A stretch of 64,000 nt of DNA from Ramlibacter algicola (GCF_016641735.1 NZ_JAEDAO010000001.1:3968001-4032000), one strand, 5' to 3'; shown: positions 18,688-30,583, counted from the first letter of the stretch. The notes: a model not told the origin generated them from the sequence alone. Numbers and translations: made by a program.

Positions 18688-19904
18688 GCGGAGAAGATCG
18701 CTTCGTCGAGCGACGGCGCGCCCAGCACCTGCCAGCGCGCGGGCGCGCCCGCCTGCAATGCGCAAGGCGTCCCGCAAGCCGCGACGGCGCCGCCCACCGC
18801 GCCGTCGAACAGCACTTCGCCCGTGCTCTCGCGCCCCGCGGCGCGCGCGGCGACGTTGCGCTGCCGGTGCACCAGGCGCTGCGAGTACTCGAGCAGCCGC
18901 AGTTCCTCGCGCCAGTCGCGGCCCACGTGGCTGTCGCTGCCGATCGACCAGCGGCCACCCAGCTGCAGCCAGGTGCGCAGGTCGAACACGCCGTCGCCGA
19001 GGTTCGCCTCCGTCGTCGGGCACAGCACGATGGAGGCCAGCGCGTCGCGCACGCCGCGCAGTTCGTCCGCAGTTGCCTGCGTCGCGTGGACGAGGTTCCA
19101 GTGCGCGTCGACCGGCATGCGGTCCAGCAGCCATTCGATCGGCCGCTTGCCATGGTGGGCGAGGCAGTCGTCGACTTCACGCTGCTGCTCGGCGACGTGG
19201 ATGTGGATCGGCCAGCCCGCGCGATTCGCCGCCTGCACCGCTTCGCGCATCGCGCCTTCGTCGACCGCGCGCAGCGAATGCAAGGCCAGGCCCGCGTCGA
19301 TGCCAGGCAGGCGCAGCGCGTTGACCTGCCCGGCGATGTGCAGCACCGACGCCGGCGTGCTGGCGAAGCGGCGCTGGTCGTCGCGCAGCCCCGGGGCACC
19401 GAAACCCGATCGCATGTACAGCGTCGGCAGCAGCGTGAGCCCGATGCCGGCCGCCCGCGCCGCGCGCACCAGCGCCATCGGCATCGCGAGCGGGTCCGCG
19501 TACGGCCTGCCGTCGACGTCGTTGTGCACGTAGTGGAATTCGCAGACGTGGCCGTAGCCGCTGACGGCAAGTTCGCGATAGAGCTGCGTCGCGATGCGTT
19601 CCAGGTCCGCCGGCGTGACCGACAGCGCGACGCGGTACATGCGATCGCGCCAGCTCCAGAAATCGTCCTGCTCCCCGACCGGGCTGCGCTCCGTCAGCCC
19701 CGCGATGGCACGCTGGAACGCGTGGCTGTGGGCGTTGACGAGAGCGGGGACGACGGGCCCGTCGATCGCTTCGGCGCCTGCGCGTTGGTCGGGCGGGCAG
19801 TTGGCGGTGACCTCGGACCATCGGCCGCCAGCGTCGGAGACGAGCAGGACGTCGTCGGCCCAGGCGCCGTCGATCCAGGCTCTTGGCGTGAAGAGACGCA
19901 CCAT
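18684..19904 (-). CDS. hutF: Formimidoylglutamate deiminase HutF
   Basis: A 406-residue amidohydrolase converting N-formimino-glutamate to N-formyl-glutamate plus ammonia in histidine breakdown. Metal-binding features are NAHSHAFQRAIAG (HxH, about residues 57-69), HIHVAEQQREVDDC and VLCPTTEANLGDG, and GGRWSIGSDSHVGRDW carries the late Asp. It is the last gene of hutCDIGF, 16 nt after hutG. The start MVRLFTPRAW (19904) is preferred; an in-frame ATG at 19931 would overlap hutG. Confidence 0.93.
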   Translation of the reverse strand: MVRLFTPRAWIDGAWADDVLLVSDAGGRWSEVTANCPPDQRAGAEAIDGPVVPALVNAHSHAFQRAIAGLTERSPVGEQDDFWSWRDRMYRVALSVTPADLERIATQLYRELAVSGYGHVCEFHYVHNDVDGRPYADPLAMPMALVRAARAAGIGLTLLPTLYMRSGFGAPGLRDDQRRFASTPASVLHIAGQVNALRLPGIDAGLALHSLRAVDEGAMREAVQAANRAGWPIHIHVAEQQREVDDCLAHHGKRPIEWLLDRMPVDAHWNLVHATQATADELRGVRDALASIVLCPTTEANLGDGVFDLRTWLQLGGRWSIGSDSHVGRDWREELRLLEYSQRLVHRQRNVAARAAGRESTGEVLFDGAVGGAVAACGTPCALQAGAPARWQVLGAPSLDEAIFSA

Positions 19905-19920
19905 CGCTTCCGCCTTCGAT

Positions 19921-20718
19921 TCACTTCCCATGCAGCGACAGCGCCGCCTCAAGCGCCGCCTCCACCATCCCCCGGACCACGGGCTGGATACGCGCCGCCT
20001 TCGCGTCGTCCCAGTCGTAGGGCGCTTCCTCGCGCATGTACGTCTTCTGCACCATCTCCAGCTGCACCGCGTGCACGTGCTCGGCCGGGCGGCCGTAGTG
20101 GCGCGTGATGTAGCCGCCCTTGAAGCGGCCGTTGACCACGTGGCTGACGCCCCCCGCCTGCGCGGCGCGCGCGACGGCGTCGGTGATCGACGCATCGGCG
20201 CTGGCGCCGTTCGCCGTGCCGATGTTCAGGTCGGGCAGCACGCCCTCGAACAGCCAGGGGATCTCGCTGCGGATGCTGTGGGCGTCCCACAGCACGACGA
20301 AGCCGTGCTGCGCCTTCAGGCGATCGAGCTCGCCGCGCAAGGCGTCGTGGTACGGCTGCCAGTACTGCGCGCGGCGTTGCAGCCGCTGGCCGGGCGACGG
20401 CGCCGCACCGTCCACGTGCAGCGGATCGCCGCTGAAGAAGCGCGTCGGGCACAGCTCGGTGTTCGACGCGCCCGGGTACATCGGCTGGTCGTCCGGCGGC
20501 CGGTTCAGGTCGATCACGTAGCGCGAGTGCACCGGCTGCAGCACGCTGGCGCCGAGCTCGTGCGCGAACGCATAGAGCCGGTCCAGGTGCCAGTCGGTGT
20601 CCTCCACCTCCAGCGCCCGCGGCACGTAGTGCGCACGCAGGTCCTGCGGGATTTCGGTCCCCATGTGCGGAATGCTGACCAGCAGGGGCACCGTGCCCTG
20701 GCGCAAGCGGAACGTCAT
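19921..20718 (-). CDS. hutG: N-formylglutamate deformylase HutG
   Basis: A 265-residue enzyme that hydrolyses N-formyl-L-glutamate to glutamate and formate, the last step of the HutF/HutG branch. Conserved parts are [16 protein letters not shown] near the N-terminus, [36 protein letters not shown] and [15 protein letters not shown]. The ATG overlaps the hutI stop by 4 nt (ATGA). Confidence 0.94.
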   Translation of the reverse strand: MTFRLRQGTVPLLVSIPHMGTEIPQDLRAHYVPRALEVEDTDWHLDRLYAFAHELGASVLQPVHSRYVIDLNRPPDDQPMYPGASNTELCPTRFFSGDPLHVDGAAPSPGQRLQRRAQYWQPYHDALRGELDRLKAQHGFVVLWDAHSIRSEIPWLFEGVLPDLNIGTANGASADASITDAVARAAQAGGVSHVVNGRFKGGYITRHYGRPAEHVHAVQLEMVQKTYMREEAPYDWDDAKAARIQPVVRGMVEAALEAALSLHGK

Positions 20719-21926
20719 CGGACCTGTCCTTCCACGACGGTCGCCAGCCGCGGGCTGGCGCCGAAGGCATAACTCAATTCGGCGGGATGCTTCACGTCCC
20801 ACACCACGAAGTCGGCGCAGCGGCCGGTCGACAGCACGCCGCGATCGTCCAGCCCCAGCGCCTGCGCCGCATGGCGCGTCGCACCCGCCAGCGCTTCTTC
20901 GGGCGTGAGGCGGAACAGCGTGCACGCCATGTTCAGCATCAACAGCAGCGACGTGCACGGCGAGGTGCCCGGATTGCAGTCGGTGGACACGGCCATCGGC
21001 ACGCCGTGCCGGCGCAGCAACTCGATCGGCGGCACCCTGGTGTCGCGCAGGAAATAGAACGCGCCCGGCAGCAGCACCGCGACCGTCCCCGATCGCGCCA
21101 TCGCGCGCGCGCCGTCTTCGGACAGCCACTCCAGGTGGTCGCAGCTGAGCGCGCGGTACGACGCCGCCAGCTGCGTGCCCGCGCTGTCACTCAACTGCTC
21201 GGCGTGCAGCTTGACGGGCAGGCCGAGCGCCTTCGCCGCATCGAACACGCGCCGGGTCTGCTCGACCGAGAAGCCGATGCGCTCGCAGAACGCGTCGACC
21301 GCGTCGACCAGGCCCGCGCCGTGCAACGCCGGCAGCATGCGCACGACCTCGTCGATGTACGCATCCGAATGGCCCGCGTACTCGGGCGGCAAGGCATGCG
21401 CGCCCAGGAACGTCGTCCGCACGCTGACGCCTTCCGCCTGGCCGAGACGGCGCGCGACACGCAGGCACTTGGCCTCGGCTTCCTCGCTCAGCCCGTAACC
21501 GGACTTGATCTCCACCGTCGTCACGCCGTCCTGCATCAGCGCGCGCAGACGGCGGCGTGCCTGCGCCAGCAGTTCGTCCTCGCTCGCCTCGCGCGTGGCC
21601 TTCACGGTCGACACGATGCCGCCGCCGGCGCGCGCGATGTCCTCGTAGCTGGCGCCCTGCAGGCGCAGCTCGAATTCGCGCGCGCGGTCACCGCCCCAGA
21701 CCAGGTGCGTGTGGCAGTCGATGAGGCCCGGCGTGATAAGCGCGCCGCCGACGTCGTGCTCGATGGCGCCGCGCCGCCACGCTTCGGGCAGTTCGGCATG
21801 CGGCCCGACCCATGCGATGGTGCCGCCCTCGACGGCGATGCAGGCCTGGTCGATCAAGCCGTAAGGCGCCGGCGCGCCCGGCAGCATGGTCGCGACGCGG
21901 GCGTTGCACCACACCTGCGCCGTCAT
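20715..21926 (-). CDS. hutI: Imidazolonepropionase HutI
   Basis: A 403-residue amidohydrolase that opens imidazolonepropionate to N-formimino-glutamate. It shows the HxH metal site in [20 protein letters not shown] (near residue 70), [49 protein letters not shown] and the late [13 protein letters not shown]. Length is standard. It overlaps hutD upstream and hutG downstream by 4 nt each. Confidence 0.96.
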   Translation of the reverse strand: MTAQVWCNARVATMLPGAPAPYGLIDQACIAVEGGTIAWVGPHAELPEAWRRGAIEHDVGGALITPGLIDCHTHLVWGGDRAREFELRLQGASYEDIARAGGGIVSTVKATREASEDELLAQARRRLRALMQDGVTTVEIKSGYGLSEEAEAKCLRVARRLGQAEGVSVRTTFLGAHALPPEYAGHSDAYIDEVVRMLPALHGAGLVDAVDAFCERIGFSVEQTRRVFDAAKALGLPVKLHAEQLSDSAGTQLAASYRALSCDHLEWLSEDGARAMARSGTVAVLLPGAFYFLRDTRVPPIELLRRHGVPMAVSTDCNPGTSPCTSLLLMLNMACTLFRLTPEEALAGATRHAAQALGLDDRGVLSTGRCADFVVWDVKHPAELSYAFGASPRLATVVEGQVR

Positions 21927-22492
21927 GGCCGCACCTCCATCCAGAACGCGTCCTCCCCGCGGACGTTGCCGTGCGCGCGCCAGGTGCGGTGCTGCCACGC
22001 CAGATGGCGCGGCGGGATGTCCACTTCCTGTTCCAGCGTGACGATGCGTGCGGGCTTCGAGTGCGCATACACGGCGATGATCGCTTCGCCGGTGGCATGG
22101 AAGGTGAAGTCGCCGGGCACGCGCACGAGGCGGCCCTTGCCGGGTTCGGTCATCAGGTTGAGGTCGCGCGTCGGCCCGCCAATCAGGTCGCAATCGACTT
22201 GCATGTCGCCGCTGAAGCGGAACGCGGGGCTGTCCGTGCCGAGGCGCTGCTCGCCGGCTCCCACGCGCAGCGCGACGCCGTCGCCTTCGAGCACGGCGAA
22301 CCAGCGCTCGACACCGGGGAAGGCGGAGAACGGCCCCGCCTTTCCGACGTCGGCGACCGACACGCGCGCCTTCCACACCTGGCCCGCGGGCCAGACCAGC
22401 AATTCACGCGTCGTGCCGCCGCCATTGCGCCACGGCTGCGCCGCGGCGGCATCGAGGCCCACCAGCTGCCATTCGTGCAGGAAAGTGGTCAT
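21923..22492 (-). CDS. hutD: HutD family protein
   Basis: A 189-residue cupin-like protein of the HutD family. The markers are [17 protein letters not shown] at residues 19-35, [32 protein letters not shown] and [10 protein letters not shown]. HutD is usually encoded in hut operons and is thought to limit hut activity, but its mechanism is unsettled. It overlaps both neighbours by ATGA. Confidence 0.93.
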   Translation of the reverse strand: MTTFLHEWQLVGLDAAAAQPWRNGGGTTRELLVWPAGQVWKARVSVADVGKAGPFSAFPGVERWFAVLEGDGVALRVGAGEQRLGTDSPAFRFSGDMQVDCDLIGGPTRDLNLMTEPGKGRLVRVPGDFTFHATGEAIIAVYAHSKPARIVTLEQEVDIPPRHLAWQHRTWRAHGNVRGEDAFWMEVRP

Positions 22493-23199
22493 GCCTGGAA
22501 CTGCCCGCTGAAGCTGTAGCGCGATGCCGGATGCAATTGACGCGCGACGCTGGCCACGTGCGCGCCGCTGACGGTGCGCCGCACCATCACCAGGCAGGGC
22601 TCGCCGGCCTTGATCTCCAGCGCCTGCGCTTCGTGCGGCGCGGGCAGGCAGGCCTCGATCGTGTAGCTGGCTTCGGTGAGCGGCGCGTGCTGGATCAGGT
22701 GCGCGGTGGGCGACGTCTTCGTGAAGTCGGTGTCGAGGTAGGCCGGTGCCGCGGCAGGGTTGACGTAGCGGTCCTCGTACTGGATCGGCACGCCGCTTTC
22801 CAGGTGCACCAGCACCGTGTGGAACACGCGGGCTCCCTTGCGCAGCGCGAGGGTCGCCGCCAGTTCGGCACCCGCCTTCTCCTGTGCGATGGTCACCACA
22901 CGCGTGCCGGGCACGTGGCCTCGCTCGGCGATCTCGACGTGGATATCACGGATGACCAGCTGCGAGCTGATGCGGTGCAGCTGCGCCACCTTGGTGCCCG
23001 AGCCTTGCGTACGCGTGACCAGCCCTTCGGTGGCCAGTTCGCGCAGCGCGCGGTGCGCCGTCATGCGGCTGACGGCGAAGCGATCCATCAGCACGGCCTC
23101 GCTGGGCACCGGGTCGCCGGGGCGCCATTCGCCGCTGCTGATGTGCTGGCGGATCCAGTCCTTGACCTGCTCGTACGCAGGCTTGTCTTCCCGGGCCAT
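22489..23199 (-). CDS. hutC: GntR/HutC family repressor of histidine utilisation
   Basis: A 236-residue repressor with an N-terminal winged helix ([20 protein letters not shown]) and a C-terminal UTRA ligand domain ending in [19 protein letters not shown], which is typical of HutC and senses urocanate in known members. It is the first gene of the leftward operon and divergent from hutU, with two operator-like sites in between. Start [10 protein letters not shown] is chosen; upstream in-frame codons reach into the operator region. Confidence 0.94.
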   Translation of the reverse strand: MAREDKPAYEQVKDWIRQHISSGEWRPGDPVPSEAVLMDRFAVSRMTAHRALRELATEGLVTRTQGSGTKVAQLHRISSQLVIRDIHVEIAERGHVPGTRVVTIAQEKAGAELAATLALRKGARVFHTVLVHLESGVPIQYEDRYVNPAAAPAYLDTDFTKTSPTAHLIQHAPLTEASYTIEACLPAPHEAQALEIKAGEPCLVMVRRTVSGAHVASVARQLHPASRYSFSGQFQA

Positions 23200-23218
23200 G
23201 GCGCGGAGGATATCCGCA

Positions 23219-23247
23219 TTGACACGGCTTGTATAGACAACTATCCT
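23219..23247 (+). promoter_or_regulatory. Sigma-70-type promoter of hutU
   Basis: TTGACA at 23219-23224 and TATCCT at 23242-23247 are separated by exactly 17 bp. The first HutC-type operator lies inside the spacer. Transcription would start near 23254, about 36 nt before the hutU ATG. Confidence 0.75.
23229..23240. promoter_or_regulatory. HutC-type operator 1
   Basis: TTGTATAGACAA, an imperfect dyad (TTGT..ACAA), within CTTGTATAGACAAC. It lies between the -35 and -10 boxes of the hutU promoter. The 14-nt block is repeated identically at 23264-23277. Confidence 0.8.
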
Positions 23248-23264
23248 GCCGCGAATTTCGATGC

Positions 23265-23276
23265 TTGTATAGACAA
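23265..23276. promoter_or_regulatory. HutC-type operator 2
   Basis: This is a second TTGTATAGACAA, in direct orientation and 36 bp downstream of the first. It sits after the predicted hutU transcription start and 13 nt before its ATG, where a bound repressor could also block initiation or elongation. It also lies upstream of hutC, implying autoregulation. Confidence 0.8.
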
Positions 23277-23289
23277 CTTGGGAGCCGCC

Positions 23290-24993
<1,704 letters not shown>

Positions 24994-25003
24994 ACGACAC
25001 CTT

Positions 25004-25092
25004 CGTCATCCGCGCGGAGGCGGGGATCCATCGCTTCCATGATCCGAAGCCGAAGGCGGAAGCGGTGGGTCCCCGCCTCCGCGGGGACGACG
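25004..25092. repeat. Paired REP-like element between hutU and hutH
   Basis: An inverted pair, CGTCATCCGCGCGGAGGCGG.. and ..CCCCGCCTCCGCGGGGACGA. It ends 13 nt before the hutH ATG, so the likely ribosome site (CGGAG at 25091-25095) overlaps its end. It could set the hutU:hutH transcript ratio. Confidence 0.88.
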
Positions 25093-25105
25093 GAGTGTGC
25101 CTGGC

Positions 25106-26689
25106 ATGACCATCCTCTCCCCCGGCGAGCTCACGCTCGACCACATCCGCGCGATCCTCGCGCCGGCCGGCGTCGAGCGCGTCGAGCTCGCCCCCGCCTG
25201 CCGCCCCGCGATCCGCGCCAGCGCCGACATTGTCGCGCGGGCCGCGGCCAGTGAGCAGGCGCACTACGGCGTCAACACCGGGTTCGGCAAGCTGGCGACG
25301 CAACGCATCGCGCGCGACGACCTCGCGCTGCTGCAGCTGCGCCTGCTGCGCTCGCACGCGGTGGGTGTCGGCGAGCCGCTGCCCGACCGCGTGGTCCGCC
25401 TGATGCTGGTGATGAAGGCGCTCAGCCTCGCGCGCGCGCACTCCGGCGTGCGCGAGGAAGTGATCGATGGCTTGCTGGCGTTGCACAACGCGGGCGTCCT
25501 TCCGGTCGTGCCGTCGCAAGGCTCGGTCGGCGCGTCCGGCGACCTGGCGCCGCTCGCGCACCTCTGCCTGCCCTTGGTGGGCGAAGGTGAAGTCGTCTAC
25601 GGCGGCGAGCGCATGCCCGCGTCGCACGGGCTCGAGCGCGCAGGTCTGCGGCCGCTGCAGCTGGCGCCGAAGGAAGGGCTCGCGCTGATCAACGGCACGC
25701 AGGTGTCGACCGCGCTCGCGCTCGACGCCCTGGTCGCTGCCGATCGGCTGTTCGAATCCGCCGTGATCACCGGTGCGTTGACGCTGGACGCCGCGCGCGG
25801 CAGCGACGGCCCGTTCGACCCGCGCATCCATGCGGTGCGTGGCCAGCCCGGCCAGATCGACTGCGCCGCGGCGTATCGCGCGCTGCTGGTCGGCAGCGAG
25901 ATCCGCAAGTCGCACCTGGACGAGGACGACCGCGTGCAGGACCCGTACTGCCTGCGCTGCCAGCCGCAGGTGATGGGCGCCTGCCTCGACCAGATGCGCT
26001 ACGCCACCGAGGTGCTGGTGCGCGAAGCGAATGCGGTGACCGACAACCCGCTGGTGTTCGCCGACCCCGGATCGGGTCCGGGGCAGGCGGCAGACGCCCT
26101 CGTTTCCGGCGGCAACTTCCACGCCGAGCCGGTGGCGCTGGCGTGCGATGCGCTCGCGGTGTGCATCGCCGAGATCGGCGCCATCAGCGAGCGGCGCGTC
26201 GCGATGCTGGTCGACACGGTGGTGTCGCGCCTGCCGCCCTTCCTCACGCCGGACCCGGGCCTGAACTCCGGCTTCATGATCGTGCACGTCACGGCCGCGG
26301 CGCTGGCCAGCGAGAACAAGTCGCTCGCGCACCCGGCCAGCGTCGACAGCCTGCCGACGTCGGCCAACCAGGAGGACCACGTCAGCATGGCAACCTTCGC
26401 GGCGCGCCGGCTGCAGCAGATGCTGCGCAACACGGCGCACATCGTGGGCATCGAACTGCTGGCCGCCGCACAGGGCATCGAGTTCCTGCGTCCTCTGAAG
26501 AGCGCGCCGGCGCTGGAAGACGTGCTGCGCCTGGTGCGCAGCGTGTCCCCGGCCATGATGGCCGACCGCAGCCTGGCGCGCGACATGGAAGCCGTGCACC
26601 ACCTGGTTGCCGCCGGCGACATCGGCCACGCCATCGAAGCCAGCATTCCCCCGTTGGCCGCCTTGCGGCTTGGCATGGCGCGTGCTTAG
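25106..26689 (+). CDS. hutH: Histidine ammonia-lyase HutH
   Basis: A 527-residue lyase converting histidine to urocanate and ammonia. The Ala-Ser-Gly triad that forms the MIO cofactor is at residues 143-145 (GSVGASGDLAPLAH). Other landmarks are HYGVNTGFGKLA, NGTQVSTALALDAL and ASVDSLPTSANQEDHVSM. The ATG at 25106 is chosen; a GTG at 25097 is also in frame. Between NPLVFA and VSGGNFHAEPV the protein has an insert of about eight residues (PGSGPGQAAD), encoded by a palindrome at 26063-26084. It would lie close to the active-site region, so its tolerance is noteworthy. Confidence 0.96.
   Translation: MTILSPGELTLDHIRAILAPAGVERVELAPACRPAIRASADIVARAAASEQAHYGVNTGFGKLATQRIARDDLALLQLRLLRSHAVGVGEPLPDRVVRLMLVMKALSLARAHSGVREEVIDGLLALHNAGVLPVVPSQGSVGASGDLAPLAHLCLPLVGEGEVVYGGERMPASHGLERAGLRPLQLAPKEGLALINGTQVSTALALDALVAADRLFESAVITGALTLDAARGSDGPFDPRIHAVRGQPGQIDCAAAYRALLVGSEIRKSHLDEDDRVQDPYCLRCQPQVMGACLDQMRYATEVLVREANAVTDNPLVFADPGSGPGQAADALVSGGNFHAEPVALACDALAVCIAEIGAISERRVAMLVDTVVSRLPPFLTPDPGLNSGFMIVHVTAAALASENKSLAHPASVDSLPTSANQEDHVSMATFAARRLQQMLRNTAHIVGIELLAAAQGIEFLRPLKSAPALEDVLRLVRSVSPAMMADRSLARDMEAVHHLVAAGDIGHAIEASIPPLAALRLGMARA
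26063..26084. repeat. Palindromic repeat inside hutH
   Basis: GACCCCGGATCGGGTCCGGGGC has a 7-bp stem CCCCGGA / TCCGGGG around TCGGG. It resembles the GATC..TCCGGGG type of bacterial intergenic palindromes. It is translated in frame as part of an insert absent from typical HutH proteins. Confidence 0.6.
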
Positions 26690-26711
26690 AGTCCAGAAGA
26701 CGAAACTCCCT

Positions 26712-26738
26712 AACGCAGAGTTCGGGAGTCCGCCCCCG
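26712..26738. repeat. Fragment of the CTCTGCG repeat family
   Basis: AACGCAGAGTTCGGGAGTCC followed by GCCCCCG shares the AACGCAGAG arm end and the TTCGGGAGTCCGCC tail with copies at 7880 and 8620. It lies between hutH and the ABC binding-protein gene. Confidence 0.65.
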
Positions 26739-26758
26739 CTTTCACTGAGGAGAAACCG

Positions 26759-27703
26759 ATGAAGAAGCTGCTTGCACTCTCGTTGATCGCCGTGGCCGCC
26801 GCGGCGGCGCACGCCCAGGAGACCAAGGTCGCCGTGGGCATTTCGGGTTGGACCGGCTTCGCGCCGCTCACGCTTGCCAAGGAGGCGGGCATCTTCAAGA
26901 AGCACGGCCTGGACGTGTCGATCAAGAAGATCCCGCAGAAGGACCGCCACCTCGCCATCGCTTCGGGCGACGTGCAGTGCGCCGCCACCACCGTGGAGAC
27001 CTGGGTCGTGTGGAACGCCAACGGCGTCGCCACCACGCAGATCTTCCAGCTGGACAAGTCCTTCGGGGCCGACGGCATGGTCGTCAAGCCCGCCATCGCG
27101 AAGATCGCGGACCTCAAGGGCAAGACCGTCGCGGCCGACGCGCCCGGCACCGCCGGCTACTTCGGCCTCGCGTGGATGCTGAAGAAGAACGGCCTGTCGG
27201 TGAAGGACGTCAAGGTCGTCAACATGGGCCCGCAACCCGCGGCCAACGCGATGATCGCCGGCACCAGCGACATCGACGCCGCGATGACGTACGAGCCCTA
27301 CCTGTCGGCCGTGCGCGCCAAGCCGGAAGCCGGCAAGATCATCGCGACCACGCTCGACTACCCGATGGTGATGGACACCTTCGGCTGCACGCCCAAGTTC
27401 CTGCAGGACAACCCGAAGGCGGCCAAGGCGCTGGCCGACAGCTACTTCGAGGCGGTCGACATGATCAGGAAGGAGCCGAAGAAGTCGTACGAGATCATGG
27501 GCGCGGACGTGAAGCAGTCGGCCGAGGCGTTCGAGAACAGCGCCAAGTACCTGCGCTGGCAGGACCGCGAAGCGAACCAGAAGTTCTTCGCCGGCGAGCA
27601 CGGCCAGTTCAGCAAGGAAGCCGCGGACCTGCTGCTGGAGATCGGCGTGATCAAGGCGATCCCGGATTTGTCGAGGCTGGCGGATACGCGGTTCCTGAAG
27701 TAA
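26759..27703 (+). CDS. NitT/TauT-type ABC transporter substrate-binding protein
   Basis: A 314-residue periplasmic binding protein with a signal peptide cleaved near AHAQ-ETK. The SsuA/TauA-type fold is seen in GISGWTGFAPLTLAKEAGIF, RHLAIASGDVQCAATTVET, KGKTVAADAPGTAGYFGLAW and SDIDAAMTYEPYLSAV. A strong GAGGAG precedes the ATG. It lies 69 nt after hutH and before a matching permease and ATPase. Position suggests that the ligand is histidine, urocanate or a related imidazole, but no residue-level evidence supports this. Confidence 0.9.
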   Translation: MKKLLALSLIAVAAAAAHAQETKVAVGISGWTGFAPLTLAKEAGIFKKHGLDVSIKKIPQKDRHLAIASGDVQCAATTVETWVVWNANGVATTQIFQLDKSFGADGMVVKPAIAKIADLKGKTVAADAPGTAGYFGLAWMLKKNGLSVKDVKVVNMGPQPAANAMIAGTSDIDAAMTYEPYLSAVRAKPEAGKIIATTLDYPMVMDTFGCTPKFLQDNPKAAKALADSYFEAVDMIRKEPKKSYEIMGADVKQSAEAFENSAKYLRWQDREANQKFFAGEHGQFSKEAADLLLEIGVIKAIPDLSRLADTRFLK

Positions 27704-27709
27704 GCACAC

Positions 27710-27799
27710 CGTCATTCCCGCGAAGGCGGGAATCCACCGCTTCCGCCCTCTTCCATGCGGGAAAGGAAGCGATGGGTCCCCGCCTCCGCGGGGACGACG
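27710..27799. repeat. Paired REP-like element between binding protein and permease genes
   Basis: An inverted pair, CGTCATTCCCGCGAAGGCGG.. and ..TCCCCGCCTCCGCGGGGACG. It starts 6 nt after the binding-protein stop. In many ABC operons such hairpins protect the abundant binding-protein mRNA, which would fit here. Confidence 0.9.
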
Positions 27800-27821
27800 A
27801 AGATGGCCTCGGTGCAGACCC

Positions 27822-28579
27822 ATGAAACCCCTCGCCCCCGTCTCCCCCCGCTCGCGCGTCGTCCTCGGCGTGTCGTTCTTCGTCCTCTTCTTCGTCGTCT
27901 GGGCGGCCGTCACGTTCGGCGGCGTGGTGCCCAAGCAATTCCTTGCCGATCCGCTGACGATGGTGAAGTCGGGCTGGACGCTGCTCACCGACTTCGGCTT
28001 CGCCAGGGACATCGGCATGACGGTGTGGCGCGTGGTCGGGGGCTTCCTCATCGCCGCCGTCATCGCCGTGCCGCTCGGCGTGCTGATGGGCGCGTACAAG
28101 GGCGTCGAAGCGTTCTTCGAGCCCTTCGTGAGCTTCGCGCGCTACCTGCCGGCGTCGGCGTTCATCCCGCTGCTGATCCTGTGGGCCGGCATCGGCGAGG
28201 CGCAGAAGCTGTCGGTCATCTTCATCGGCTCGTTCTTCCAGCTGGTGCTGATGATCGCCGTCAGCGTCGGCAACACGCGGCGTGACCTGGTCGAAGCGGC
28301 GTACACGCTCGGCTCGCAGGACCGCGGCATCGTGCTGCGCGTGCTGCTGCCCTCGTCGGCGCCCGAGATCGCCGAGACGCTGCGCATGGTGCTCGGCTGG
28401 GCCTGGACCTACGTCATCGTCGCCGAGCTGATCGGCGCGTCCAGCGGCATCGGCCACATGATCACCGACAGCCAGGCGCTGCTGGCCACCGACAACATCA
28501 TCTTCGGGATCATCGTCATCGGCCTGATCGGCCTGGTCACCGACTTCGCCTTCAAGGCCTTCAACCGGAAGCTGTATCC

Positions 28580-28601
<22 letters not shown>
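27822..28601 (+). CDS. NitT/TauT-type ABC transporter permease
   Basis: A 259-residue inner-membrane permease of the BinD/SsuC type with about six helices. The EAA-like cytoplasmic loop is DLVEAAYTLGSQDRGIVLRV near residues 155-175, preceded by RYLPASAFIPLLILWAGIGE. It overlaps the ATPase gene by 22 nt. It carries the substrate bound by the 26759 protein. Confidence 0.92.
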
Positions 28602-29398
<797 letters not shown>

Positions 29399-29403
29399 GA
29401 CCT

Positions 29404-29431
29404 GGCATTCCGGCGAACGCCGGAATCCATG
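29404..29431. repeat. Single REP-like unit
   Basis: GGCATTCCGGCGAACGCCGG followed by AATCCATG. It lies between two convergent genes, the ABC ATPase and the poly-glycine protein. Confidence 0.85.
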
Positions 29432-29468
29432 GTCAAGCATGGATGGGCCTTCGCCGCGACGGGTCGCT

Positions 29469-30425
29469 TCAACGCCGGTTCGGATCCATGAACTCCGGCC
29501 GCAACGGCGGGATGCCGTTGGGGTAGTAGCGCTCCATGCCGAGCGGCGGCAAGGGGTCGCCGACGATGCGCGACTGCGCGACCGGCGCGGGCGCAGCGCC
29601 CATCACCGCCGTGCTGTTCACCGACGGTGCCACGGTTGCGGCCATCACGGGCATCACGCGGCGTTGCGCGGTCATGCCCGCGGCGCTTCCGCCACTCGCG
29701 CCCGAGACGCCGCCATCGCCGCCGCTGATGGAGTCGGCCGACACCGCCGCAGCAGTCGCCGGGCCGATCGCTGCAGCAGCGCCCGGCGAGGCCGCGACAC
29801 CGACGGATGCCGACACGCCGCCGGACGCACCGACGGAGCCGGCACCGGCGCCTGCACCGGGTCCGGCGGAGGCGCTGGCCGCACCAGGGCCTGCGCCACC
29901 CGCGCCTGCACTGCCGACGCCTGCACCTGCGCCTGCACTGCCGACGCCTGCGCCACCTGCGCCTGCACCGGCGCCGGCACCCCCCGCACCTGCGCCAGCT
30001 CCGCCGGCACCTGCGCCACCGCCACCTGCACCTGCGCCGCCGCCGCCGCCGCCTGCGCCGCCGCCGCCTGCGCCGCCACCGCCTGCGCCGCCACCACCTG
30101 CGCCGCCGCCTGCACCACCGCCGCCTGCACCACCGCCGCCAGCACCACCACCGCCGGCACCACCACCTCCGCCGCCGCCTCCGCCGCCACCTCCGCCACC
30201 TCCGCCACCTCCCCCTCCGCCGCCTCCTCCACCGCCTCCTCCACCGCCTCCTCCACCGCCTCCTCCACCGCCCCCTCCACCACCTCCACCACCTCCTCCA
30301 CCACCACCGCCGCCACCGCCACCACCCCAATAGGCATACGCCTGAATGGGCCAGGTCAGCGCCGCGGTCGCGGCGAAGGCGCCGAGCACCAGGCTCAGCG
30401 TGAGGGAACGGACGAGCGGCTTCAT
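29469..30425 (-). CDS. Secreted poly-glycine protein of unknown function
   Basis: A 318-residue protein with a signal peptide (MKPLVRSLTLSLVLGAFAAT, then AALTWPIQAYA). It continues with YW and 56 glycines in an unbroken row, then about 30 residues of AGGGG-type repeats and a Gly/Ala/Ser-rich region. The C-terminal 60 residues are of normal composition, ending LGMERYYPNG and PEFMDPNRR. The start is supported by GGAGG 8 nt upstream. All four glycine codons occur in the tract, so it is not a simple single-triplet expansion. Similar glycine-rich secreted proteins exist, but I know no assigned function for this one. The complementary poly-proline frame lacks such support. Confidence 0.75.
   Translation of the reverse strand: MKPLVRSLTLSLVLGAFAATAALTWPIQAYAYWGGGGGGGGGGGGGGGGGGGGGGGGGGGGGGGGGGGGGGGGGGGGGGGGGGGGGGGGAGGGGAGGGGAGGGGAGGGAGGGGAGGGGAGGGGAGGGGGGAGAGGGGAGAGGAGAGAGGAGAGAGAGGAGVGSAGAGAGVGSAGAGGAGPGAASASAGPGAGAGAGSVGASGGVSASVGVAASPGAAAAIGPATAAAVSADSISGGDGGVSGASGGSAAGMTAQRRVMPVMAATVAPSVNSTAVMGAAPAPVAQSRIVGDPLPPLGMERYYPNGIPPLRPEFMDPNRR
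30159..30326 (-). repeat. (GGN)56 coding microsatellite
   Basis: Fifty-six consecutive GGN codons on the minus strand, mixing GGT, GGC, GGA and GGG. On the plus strand this is a pure NCC repeat. More irregular GGN/GCN repeats continue to about 29930. Strand slippage or assembly error could change its length in steps of 3 nt. Confidence 0.92.
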
Positions 30426-30583
30426 CGCAGCCTCCACGACAAGGTTGAACGGGCGGATGTTCTTTGTTCCCATGTCGTCGCGCCGTCGGTGCGCCTCCGA
30501 CACGCGCGTCAGCGGGCACGCCACGCCGTGGCTGAGACTGCGACCGCTGAGCCCCATCGCGACCCGCGCGTATAGTCATTCGC

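Noticed and set aside
29536..30333. Poly-proline open frame opposite the poly-glycine gene
   Set aside because: The minus-strand frame has a GGAGG ribosome site, signal peptide and a normal C-terminal domain. The proline frame has none of these.
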